A DNA stretch of 43,892 nucleotides, taken from positions 1-43,892 of the forward strand of contig CAMHIS010000015.1 of the NCBI GenBank assembly GCA_946185285.1, given 5' to 3'. A program made the position numbers and the translations under genes. Below, piece after piece: positions 7,909 to 15,082 of this stretch; position 1 is the first letter of the stretch; each line of letters opens with the position of its first letter. The notes beneath the pieces were generated by a model. The model saw only the letters and a program-made list of their open reading frames with translations. It did not search any database and was not told the origin of the DNA. Source of the DNA: an uncultured Prevotellaceae bacterium. GTDB taxonomy: Bacteria > Bacteroidota > Bacteroidia > Bacteroidales > Bacteroidaceae.

Positions 7909-9423
7909 ATGAGACGACTGCTGATATATACGGTGGTAGTGGCGGCTTGCGTGCTGGTGGGGTGCAAGAACGCCCGCGTGCCTGAGACGTTTACCGAGAC
8001 GGGGAAGGCTCCGGCCATCTATCCCGACTACTGCGACGTCACCGTGCCGGTGAACATTGCGCCGCTGACATTCGAGTGGGACGGCCGCTGCGACGAGATC
8101 GTGGCGCGCCTGAAGGCGGGCGATCAGGAGTTGGTGTGCGGCGGCGACAAGGTGCAGCCGTCGGCCGACGACTGGCACTCACTGACGGCGAAGGCCGCCG
8201 GCGGAGCCATCGGCGTGGAGGTCTTTGCACGGAGCGGCGACCAGTGGAACCGCTACAAGCCCTTCAAGATCTATGTGTCGGGCGACAGCATCGACCCCTA
8301 CATCAGCTACCGCCTGATTTCGCCGTCGTACGTCACCTATGAGGAGCTGACGCTGAACCAGCGATGCCTCGAGAACTACGACGAGCGGGTGATGGTGGAC
8401 AACATGCTCTGCGGTACGGAGGTGAACGGCCAGTGCGTCAACTGCCACAACTACCAGCAGTGGAACCCGCGGCGCATGCAGTTCCACGCCCGTCAGTTCC
8501 ACGGCGGCACCGTCATCAGCTACGACGGGAAGCTGCGCAAGATCAACATGAAGAACGACTCCATCATCTCGGCCGGCGTCTACCCGGCCTGGCACCCTTG
8601 GCTGCCGCTCATCGTCTACTCCACCAACCACACGAGCCAGAGCTTCCACACGCGCAGCCTGAACAAAATTGAGGTGTTCGACTCGGCCAGCGACCTCATC
8701 GCCTACGATGTGGAGAAGAACGAGGTCACCAACATCGAGCGCGACACGACGGAGTTCGAGGTGTTCCCCTGCTGGACTCCCGACGGCAGGGCCATCTACT
8801 ACTGCAGTGCCCACTTCGAGTTCCGCGACACCATGAGCCACGACGCCGAGGTCATCGAGCGCGCCAAGGAAATCAAGTATAACCTCTACCGCAAGTCGTT
8901 CAACCCCGACACCTATGAGTTCGGGCCCCGCGAACTGGTGTTCCGTGCCGACAGCCTCGACAAGAGCGCGACACTGCCCCGCGTGTCGCCCGACGGCCGC
9001 TTCCTGATGTTCACCCTCGGCAACTACGGCGTGTTCCACATCTGGCACCACGAAGCCGACCTCTACCTCATGGACCTGTCCGGTGAAGGGCGTATTCGCC
9101 CGCTCCAGGAACTGAACAGCCCCGACACCGAGAGCTACCACTCCTGGTCGTCGAACGGCCGGTGGGTCATCTTCAGCAGCCGGCGGGACGACGGCGGCTA
9201 TACCCGCCCGTTCATCGCCCACGTCGATGCCGACGGCAAGGGTTCAAAGCCCTTCGAACTGCCACAGGCCGACCCCGACTATCACCGCCAGTTCATGAAG
9301 AGCTACAACATACCGGAGTTCATGCGCGGGCCCGTCGAGGTGAAGCCACAGGAGTTTGCCCGCGTGCTGAAGGGCAGCGACGGCGAGCCCGTGAAGTACG
9401 TCGGAGGACTTCGGGGGAAATGA
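7909..9423 (+). CDS. PD40/TolB-like beta-propeller lipoprotein with a CxxCH motif
   Basis: A 504-residue lipoprotein (lipobox LVGC, Cys19) of unknown function. The N-terminal 160 residues are followed by GQCVNCH (Cys176-x-x-Cys179-His180), which has the form of a c-type haem site. From about residue 200 the protein has WD40-like PD40/TolB propeller blades, shown by repeated phrases such as VFPCWTPDGRAIYYCS, LPRVSPDGRFLMFTL and YHSWSSNGRWVIFSS. The stop codon falls in a GAGGAATGA array that leads directly into the next gene, 10 bp downstream, so the two are probably co-transcribed. Haem attachment is possible but a structural or metal site cannot be excluded from one motif. Confidence 0.85.
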   Translation: MRRLLIYTVVVAACVLVGCKNARVPETFTETGKAPAIYPDYCDVTVPVNIAPLTFEWDGRCDEIVARLKAGDQELVCGGDKVQPSADDWHSLTAKAAGGAIGVEVFARSGDQWNRYKPFKIYVSGDSIDPYISYRLISPSYVTYEELTLNQRCLENYDERVMVDNMLCGTEVNGQCVNCHNYQQWNPRRMQFHARQFHGGTVISYDGKLRKINMKNDSIISAGVYPAWHPWLPLIVYSTNHTSQSFHTRSLNKIEVFDSASDLIAYDVEKNEVTNIERDTTEFEVFPCWTPDGRAIYYCSAHFEFRDTMSHDAEVIERAKEIKYNLYRKSFNPDTYEFGPRELVFRADSLDKSATLPRVSPDGRFLMFTLGNYGVFHIWHHEADLYLMDLSGEGRIRPLQELNSPDTESYHSWSSNGRWVIFSSRRDDGGYTRPFIAHVDADGKGSKPFELPQADPDYHRQFMKSYNIPEFMRGPVEVKPQEFARVLKGSDGEPVKYVGGLRGK

Positions 9424-9439
9424 GGAATGAGGAATGATT
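9421..9439 (+). repeat. GAGGAATGA array at the start codon of the RidA-like gene
   Basis: Two copies of TGAGGAA overlap the stop codon of the PD40 gene and contain the ATG (9434) of the next one. The same motif brackets the four-helix-bundle gene near 23764 and 24189. Confidence 0.65.
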
Positions 9440-10468
9440 ATGGATCAATACAAGATAATAAGTGACAATGGGAGGGGACTCTTTGGGGAACGCCTGACGG
9501 GTCTTTACGATAGCGTGAAGAACTACCTTAAGGCTGAGCAGGCGGAGAACCGCAGGCTCTGCTACACAAAGGTGTTCCTGAGCGACATCTCCAACCAGGA
9601 AAATGAACTGCGGCAGTCGCCGCTGATGACCGAGCTGATAGGCCGGTCAGCCTGCACCATCATACAGCAGTCGCCCATCGGCGGTGCCAAGATAGGACTG
9701 CTGCTGAAAACCAGCGACGAGACTGAGGCTTTCACCATGCACAGTCTGCGACTGACCGACGAAGAGGTGATGAACTTCGGCTCGTATATGCAGACCGTCA
9801 TGCTCTTCGACAAGTACATCGCCCTGCTCGAGGCCGAGGGGCTGACGCTGAAGGACCACTGCATACGCACATGGCTCTACGTGCGCGACATCGACACCAA
9901 CTACGACGGCGTGGTCAAGGCCCGCAACGACATCTTCCGCCAGCACGGCCTGACCGTCGACACCCACTTCATTGCCAGTACAGGCATCGGCGGCCGCGCC
10001 ATGGGCAAGAACGTCTGCGTGGCCATCGACTTCCTGACAGCCCGCGACATACGGCCCGAGGACAAGCTCTACCTCAAGGCGCCGGACTACCTGAACCCCA
10101 CCCATGAGTACGGCGTGGCCTTCGAGCGCGGCGTGCGCGTCGCCCTGCCCCACAAATATGAATATTTCATTTCGGGTACGGCCAGCATCGACCACCGCGG
10201 CGAGGTCATCAACGTGGGCAATGTCACCCGTCAGGCTGAGCGCCTCCTGGAGAATATCAGTGCACTGCTGGCCGACGGCAATGCCACGATGGCCGACGTG
10301 AAATACTATATCATCTACCTTCGTGACTTAGCCGACGCTACCGCCATCGACCAGTATATGCAGGAGGTCTTTCCCGACGTGCCCCGCATCATCACCCACG
10401 CCAAGGTCTGCCGTCCGGCGTGGCTGGTAGAGATGGAGTGTATTGCCGAGCGGACCATCGAATCATAG
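9434..10468 (+). CDS. RidA/YjgF-superfamily protein, chorismatase-like
   Basis: A 344-residue cytoplasmic protein, more than twice the length of single-domain RidA (about 130), with the C-terminal half showing RidA-like features: a domain from about residue 205 ending in VCRPAWLVEMECIAE, where the Arg and Glu sit as in the RidA active site. The length and two-part form resemble chorismatases (FkbO, Hyg5, XanB2) that split chorismate into hydroxybenzoate or dihydro-dihydroxybenzoate and pyruvate. This is an inference from overall form. The second ATG at 9440 is an alternative start. It lies between the PD40 lipoprotein and a GT2 gene, spaced 10 bp from each, so the three probably form one transcript. 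Confidence 0.75.
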   Translation: MIMDQYKIISDNGRGLFGERLTGLYDSVKNYLKAEQAENRRLCYTKVFLSDISNQENELRQSPLMTELIGRSACTIIQQSPIGGAKIGLLLKTSDETEAFTMHSLRLTDEEVMNFGSYMQTVMLFDKYIALLEAEGLTLKDHCIRTWLYVRDIDTNYDGVVKARNDIFRQHGLTVDTHFIASTGIGGRAMGKNVCVAIDFLTARDIRPEDKLYLKAPDYLNPTHEYGVAFERGVRVALPHKYEYFISGTASIDHRGEVINVGNVTRQAERLLENISALLADGNATMADVKYYIIYLRDLADATAIDQYMQEVFPDVPRIITHAKVCRPAWLVEMECIAERTIES

Positions 10469-10478
10469 CGGCGGCAAG

Positions 10479-11252
10479 ATGGGCAAGGACAACAAGATTT
10501 CGGCCGTCGTCAACACCTACAATGCCGGGCGACACCTGCAGCGCGTCATAGAAGCCTTAAAAGGTTTCGACGAGATACTGGTGTGCGACATGGAGAGCAC
10601 GGACCGGACCGTAGAGATTGCCCGAAACAACGGTTGCCGGGTGGTGACGTTCCCCAAGGCAGGCCACAGCATCGTAGAGCCTGCCCGCGAGTTTGCCATC
10701 CATGAGGCTGCCTGCGAATGGGTGCTCGTGGTGGATGCCGACGAACTGGTGACGCCCCGGCTGCACGACTACCTTTACGAACTGATACAAAGCGGCGACT
10801 GTCCCGACGGTTTGTATATCCCCCGCAAGAACTACTTCATGGGCCGCTTCCTCCATTCGGCCTACCCCGACCACGTGTTGCGATTCTTCCGGCGCGACCT
10901 GACCCACTGGCCTGCCGTCATTCACTGCTCACCAGAGGTGGACGGCACGGTGGCCAAGATTCCCGGCAGCCGGCGGGAGCTGGCGCTCGAGCATCTGGCC
11001 AACGACTCAGTGGCAGACATCCTGCGCAAGGCCGACATTTACTCAGCTTACGAAATGCCGCGACGCCGAAGCAGGAACCTCGGCGTATGCGCCCTGGTTT
11101 ACCGACCGCTTTTCCGCTTCTTCAAGTCCTACGTCATGAAAGGCGGCTTCCGCGACGGTAAGGCGGGACTCATCCACGCCGTTCTCGACGCCCACTACCA
11201 ATTTGTTGTCGTGGCCAAGCTGATAGAGGAAAGGGAGGGGAAAGAAATCTGA
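10479..11252 (+). CDS. Family 2 glycosyltransferase (WaaE/KdtX-like)
   Basis: A 257-residue GT-A fold transferase acting at the cytoplasmic face of the inner membrane. It starts with KISAVVNTYNAGRHL, has DEILVCDMESTDRTVEIA (about 30-47) and the metal/nucleotide motif VVDADEL near residue 89. The form is that of WaaE/KdtX-type core glucosyltransferases, which have a short catalytic domain and a basic amphipathic C-terminus (here about 205-257, with a weakly hydrophobic stretch). The ATG at 10479 was chosen over 10443, which overlaps the upstream gene. It converges with the next GT2 gene, with 7 bp between the stop codons. Donor and acceptor are unknown. Confidence 0.85.
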   Translation: MGKDNKISAVVNTYNAGRHLQRVIEALKGFDEILVCDMESTDRTVEIARNNGCRVVTFPKAGHSIVEPAREFAIHEAACEWVLVVDADELVTPRLHDYLYELIQSGDCPDGLYIPRKNYFMGRFLHSAYPDHVLRFFRRDLTHWPAVIHCSPEVDGTVAKIPGSRRELALEHLANDSVADILRKADIYSAYEMPRRRSRNLGVCALVYRPLFRFFKSYVMKGGFRDGKAGLIHAVLDAHYQFVVVAKLIEEREGKEI

Positions 11253-11259
11253 ATCTGAG

Positions 11260-12261
11260 TCAGCCAAGCAACTCCTTGTCCTTGCGCCTCTTGGACAAGG
11301 CAAAGGCCGACGACAGCCGCAACAGGCGCACATACCAGTCAACATCAGTCAACAGCAAGCGCAGGCGGAGGTAATACTTCGTGCCTATCTCACGACGGCT
11401 GACAGGCAGGAACCCCTGCAGTTCGTCGCGCACCTCCACGATGACGGCTCTCAACTGACTGTCATAGCCCGGCATACGGGCCAGGTCCTTGGTCAGCTTG
11501 ATACAGCCGCGCAGGTATAGCCGCCGGTTCTCCGACTCCCAGCCTGGCAGCAGGCGGTGGGCGACAACATAGTAGTAGCGCTCCTTGATGGCCTGGAAGA
11601 AGTGGTTGCCGTTCTTGGGATTGTAGGAGTGCAGGCTGCTGCCCTGCAGCTGACGGTAATGATAGAAAGAGCGGTGGAGGGTTATCACACGGGCGGCGTG
11701 CGACACCCACTTGAAAATCGTTGCATGATCCTCGTATTGGTTCAGGCAGGGCATCGGCTCTTGCACTACCTCGCGACGGAACACCATCGACCACAGGTAG
11801 CTGCCGATACGCCCCTGCAAAACGAGCTTCAGGGCCTCCTGAGCCTCATAGACCGTCAACTGCCCGTCGGCCCTCACGTGCTTCTGCCGCCCCGCATACT
11901 CCTCGGTATAGCCGCAGACGATGATGTCGGCCTGACGGGTGTCGAGCATACCTGTCATCGTCTCATACATATCAGGCTCCAACCAGTCATCGCAGTCGAC
12001 GAAACTGACGAACCTGCCTTTGGCTAAGGCTACCCCGTCGTTGCGGGCAGCAGCCTGCCCGCCGTTCGGCTTATGAACCACTTTGATGCGGCTGTCGCGA
12101 GCGGCATATTCGTCGCAAACGGCAGAGGATCCGTCCGTGCTTCCGTCGTCAATCAGCAACAATTCCCATGCACTGTAGGTCTGGCTGACGATGGAATCAA
12201 GACACGGCCGCAGGTACTTGCCTCCGTTATAGACAGGCACTATGATACTCAGTTCTACCAT
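11260..12261 (-). CDS. Family 2 glycosyltransferase
   Basis: A 333-residue transferase with a standard GT2 N-terminal domain: LSIIVPVYNGGKYL, LLLIDDGSTDGS and FVDCDDWL (the DxD-type site, near residue 90). The C-terminal third is helical and basic. It is the last gene of a four-gene minus-strand envelope operon, starting 6 bp after the acyltransferase stop codon. The company of a lipid A acyltransferase and phosphoethanolamine-transferase-like enzymes suggests that it adds a sugar to a lipid-linked or LPS acceptor; this is inferred from context only. Confidence 0.88.
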   Translation of the reverse strand: MVELSIIVPVYNGGKYLRPCLDSIVSQTYSAWELLLIDDGSTDGSSAVCDEYAARDSRIKVVHKPNGGQAAARNDGVALAKGRFVSFVDCDDWLEPDMYETMTGMLDTRQADIIVCGYTEEYAGRQKHVRADGQLTVYEAQEALKLVLQGRIGSYLWSMVFRREVVQEPMPCLNQYEDHATIFKWVSHAARVITLHRSFYHYRQLQGSSLHSYNPKNGNHFFQAIKERYYYVVAHRLLPGWESENRRLYLRGCIKLTKDLARMPGYDSQLRAVIVEVRDELQGFLPVSRREIGTKYYLRLRLLLTDVDWYVRLLRLSSAFALSKRRKDKELLG

Positions 12262-12267
12262 CTGTGT

Positions 12268-13260
12268 TCAGTGTTTCCAGTAGCTACGCCAGCCCTTTTC
12301 CTTGGCGTACTCCTCTTCCGTCACCTTCTCATAGACCTTGCCGTCCTTGACGTAGAAGCGGTGGTCGAACTCCTCTTTGGTGCGCGACCAGCGGTCGTGG
12401 CTCCAGAGCCACAGGGCCGGGTCACGGCGGATGGTCCGCTCCAGTTCCTGTATGTAGCGTTCGGTAAGCTGATAGTCGGGAATCGTCTCGGAGTGTTTCT
12501 CGATGAGCTTGAACTCGCACTCGTAATAGCCGCGACGGACACGCCGTACATCGCCATAAAAGAAAGCCTGACGGGTGTGCTTGACGATGCGCTCAGAGCC
12601 GGTGAATACTGGAGTGTTGTGGTTCAGGAACGGCGTCCACAGATGGATGTTGCGCCAGTTGGGTTTCTGGTCGGCAATGTAGCCGATGACCAGCGGCAGA
12701 CCCTCGCGCTGGTATTTCACGATGTGGCGAAGGGTCTCCTCCATCGGTATGCAAACGCTGCCGAAGCGCTGGCGTATGTACAGAAACAGACGGTCGAAGT
12801 CGGGATTCTCTATCGGGTGATACAGCTCGGCACAGACGCATTTCTTGCTGACGGACAGAGGCAGCGTGCTAATCCACTCCCAGTTGCAGTAGTGACCTAA
12901 CATGACGGCACACGACACGCCCTCGCCGACCAGACGGTTTAACACGTCGGTGCCCTTGAACACCATGCGGCGGCGCATCTCGTCCTCGCTGATGGTCATC
13001 ATCTTGATGGTCTCAACGAAATAGTCGCAGAACCAGTGGTAGAAGTCGCACTCTATCCGGCGCAGTTCCTCCTGAGTCTTTTCCGGGAAGGCCGACGACA
13101 GGTTCTTGCGCACGATGCGGCGACGGTAGCCTGCCACGCGATAGACAAAGAAATAGAAAATGTCAGAGATGACATAGTGTATGCGCAAGGGGAAAACCGA
13201 CGTTATCCAAAGGACAGCGAAACAGCAATAGGCAAGTATCTTACTGACAAATCTCTTCAT
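12268..13260 (-). CDS. Lipid A late acyltransferase, LpxL/HtrB family
   Basis: A 330-residue inner-membrane enzyme of the lysophospholipid/lipid A acyltransferase family, which transfers secondary acyl chains to lipid A. It has an N-terminal hydrophobic segment (about 9-40) and the catalytic HX4E motif GHYCNWEW with His123 and Glu128; further conserved positions lie around GYIADQKP and LWLWSHDRW. The longer frame up to 13293 is rejected because a promoter -7 box lies at 13291-13298; the ATG at 13260 fits a short leader. It thus has its own promoter in addition to read-through from the upstream EptA-like gene, and is followed closely by GT2. Confidence 0.9.
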   Translation of the reverse strand: MKRFVSKILAYCCFAVLWITSVFPLRIHYVISDIFYFFVYRVAGYRRRIVRKNLSSAFPEKTQEELRRIECDFYHWFCDYFVETIKMMTISEDEMRRRMVFKGTDVLNRLVGEGVSCAVMLGHYCNWEWISTLPLSVSKKCVCAELYHPIENPDFDRLFLYIRQRFGSVCIPMEETLRHIVKYQREGLPLVIGYIADQKPNWRNIHLWTPFLNHNTPVFTGSERIVKHTRQAFFYGDVRRVRRGYYECEFKLIEKHSETIPDYQLTERYIQELERTIRRDPALWLWSHDRWSRTKEEFDHRFYVKDGKVYEKVTEEEYAKEKGWRSYWKH

Positions 13261-13290
13261 GCGAACACCCTGTTTTGGCTTCTCTGCGGG

Positions 13291-13320
13291 CAAAGGTACA
13301 AAAAATATTCATAACTCAAC
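13291..13320 (-). promoter_or_regulatory. Internal promoter for the LpxL-type gene
   Basis: On the minus strand a -33 TTG (complement 13317-13319) and a -7 box TACCTTTG (complement 13291-13298) are separated by 18 bp. The -33 element overlaps the TGA stop of the EptA-like gene. Start codon ATG is 30 bp downstream of the -7 box. Confidence 0.75.
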
Positions 13321-15073
13321 CATTTTCGGGCGTTTTTCTTTCTGAAAAGCCTTTCATGAGCGCATCGTAGTCCACCTCGAAGTCGATAATGCGCTTTCTG
13401 CTGCAGTCGTAACGGGGCGAGAGTATGTTGCGCTTTTCCTGATAGTCGGCAAAACCGATGCCGCCGAGATAGAATAGCAGATGGCACAAGTCACTGCTGA
13501 TGAACGGACGGTCGGCCGCTGCCGCTACCGCCTCGGCAACGTCAGGATGGCGCAGCCTGAAGGTGTCGGTCATGTAGAACATCAGCGGTATTTCGTACTG
13601 GTAGCGCGCTACTTCAGGGGTCATCGTCCGTTCGTTGGTGCGCTCGAACTGGTCGCGCCAGTCGTAGACCTCCTCGCCGTGGTCGGACAGGAAGATGCCG
13701 ATGGCGTCGGTAGCTTTCAGCCGGTCGAAGACCGTGTTGACAACATAGTCGTCGTAGAGCGTCGCATTGTCGTAGTGGGCAGCCATCTGCCGACCGGCCT
13801 TTCCGCCAAAGGGCGTCTTCTCGTCGTCGGAGGTGAAGCGCGAGAACTCTTTCGGGTATCTGTTTTCGTAACTCACGTGCTGCCCCCTCAGATGGACTAT
13901 CAGCAGCGTGGGCCGCGCTGTCAGCGAATCGACAGAAGGCAGTTCGCCAAGCAGTTCGCCGTCGAACTCATAGATGCCGGTATTGCGGTGTGTGAACTGC
14001 AGGTCAGAGAGTTCATGGCGGTTGAAGATGGTCGCACCGGCAAAGTCCCACATGTCCGCCGTCTGTGCCATCGCAAACTGATTGGTGAGGAAGTCCACAC
14101 AATAGCCCGCCTTCTTGAACACGGCAGGAAACAGACTGTGCTTGGTCCACTCGTCACTACAGGTCTCGTCCCAGGTGGAGAACATATACTTGAAGGCGTT
14201 CGACGTGAAGTTGAACGGAGCCACCGCATCCGTATAAGCCACAAGACGGCCCTGCTCCCGCTGCTGTTGCAGCAGTGGGGCCGTCGGCAGGTAGTCTGGT
14301 TCGTAGAGCGGCGAGTGGTGTTTGTTGTAGGACTCGCCGATAACGAGGACAATCAGCGGACAGCGATAGCTGCAGCTGTCGACCGCCGCTGCTGCAACAG
14401 ACCTTTCCAGCACGTCCAGCTCGGCGGCAGACGCCATATTGTAGGCGGCCCCATAGGCCAGACGGACAAAGGGCGTATTCAAGTGGGGAATGTAGTGGAC
14501 GTCGTTGCAGACGGTGGTACTGGCACTGGTGAAGCAGCGGAAAAGCTTGTAGTAGGCCGACATCTGACGCACACCCGACCAGGCAATCAAGGCAAAGAGC
14601 ACGATGGAAAGCATCCGCCCATAGCGAACCTTGCCTGCCGGCAACGGCTTCCTGCTGAGACGGGCCAGCCACCAGGCCACGACACCCGTCAAGCCTGTGA
14701 TGGCCACCGCATTCCAGAGACCCGGATGGGTGAGGGCCGCATGGACGAACTCTGTACTCTCTTGGGTGTTGGTCTCAAAAAGCAGCAAGACCACGTAGAT
14801 GGTGAAATTCGTATGGTAGAAGAATACCGTGAACAGTTCGGCAAACAGGACGGCAACTACCGGGATGCTCACAAGAAAGCCTAACCTTATCTTCTTCAAA
14901 ATGCCTGCCAGCACACTGAGCAGGTAACAGTCAAAGAGTGGCAGCAGGAACGAAAGGAACGGGTCTGTCCATGTACCGGTGAGATTGCTGGTCAACGTGA
15001 TGACGTAACACATCAGCACGGAGAAGATCATCAGGGTACGGCTCTCCTTCAGCAACAGTATTTCTTTCATCAT
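13316..15073 (-). CDS. Phosphoethanolamine transferase, EptA-like
   Basis: A protein of 585 residues with about five membrane segments in the first 220 residues and a periplasmic alkaline-phosphatase-fold domain after that. The domain begins LIVLVIGESYNKHHSP (metal-binding Glu), has the likely nucleophile Thr in FNFTSNAFKYMFS, the HLRGQHVSYENRYP histidine motif and FLSDHGEEVY with the metal-binding Asp and His. This is the pattern of enzymes that move phosphoethanolamine from phosphatidylethanolamine to lipid A or core sugar. The start was placed at the ATG pair 15073/15070; the frame beyond uses a TTG at 15079. It follows the LTA-synthase-like gene by 9 bp and is probably translated from the same message. 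Confidence 0.88.
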   Translation of the reverse strand: MMKEILLLKESRTLMIFSVLMCYVITLTSNLTGTWTDPFLSFLLPLFDCYLLSVLAGILKKIRLGFLVSIPVVAVLFAELFTVFFYHTNFTIYVVLLLFETNTQESTEFVHAALTHPGLWNAVAITGLTGVVAWWLARLSRKPLPAGKVRYGRMLSIVLFALIAWSGVRQMSAYYKLFRCFTSASTTVCNDVHYIPHLNTPFVRLAYGAAYNMASAAELDVLERSVAAAAVDSCSYRCPLIVLVIGESYNKHHSPLYEPDYLPTAPLLQQQREQGRLVAYTDAVAPFNFTSNAFKYMFSTWDETCSDEWTKHSLFPAVFKKAGYCVDFLTNQFAMAQTADMWDFAGATIFNRHELSDLQFTHRNTGIYEFDGELLGELPSVDSLTARPTLLIVHLRGQHVSYENRYPKEFSRFTSDDEKTPFGGKAGRQMAAHYDNATLYDDYVVNTVFDRLKATDAIGIFLSDHGEEVYDWRDQFERTNERTMTPEVARYQYEIPLMFYMTDTFRLRHPDVAEAVAAAADRPFISSDLCHLLFYLGGIGFADYQEKRNILSPRYDCSRKRIIDFEVDYDALMKGFSERKTPENG

Positions 15074-15082
15074 GCTCAACGG

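Noticed and set aside
13481..14884. Open frame of 467 codons on the plus strand
   Set aside because: Antisense to the EptA-like gene, with no signal, domain or promoter; composition is typical of shadow frames.
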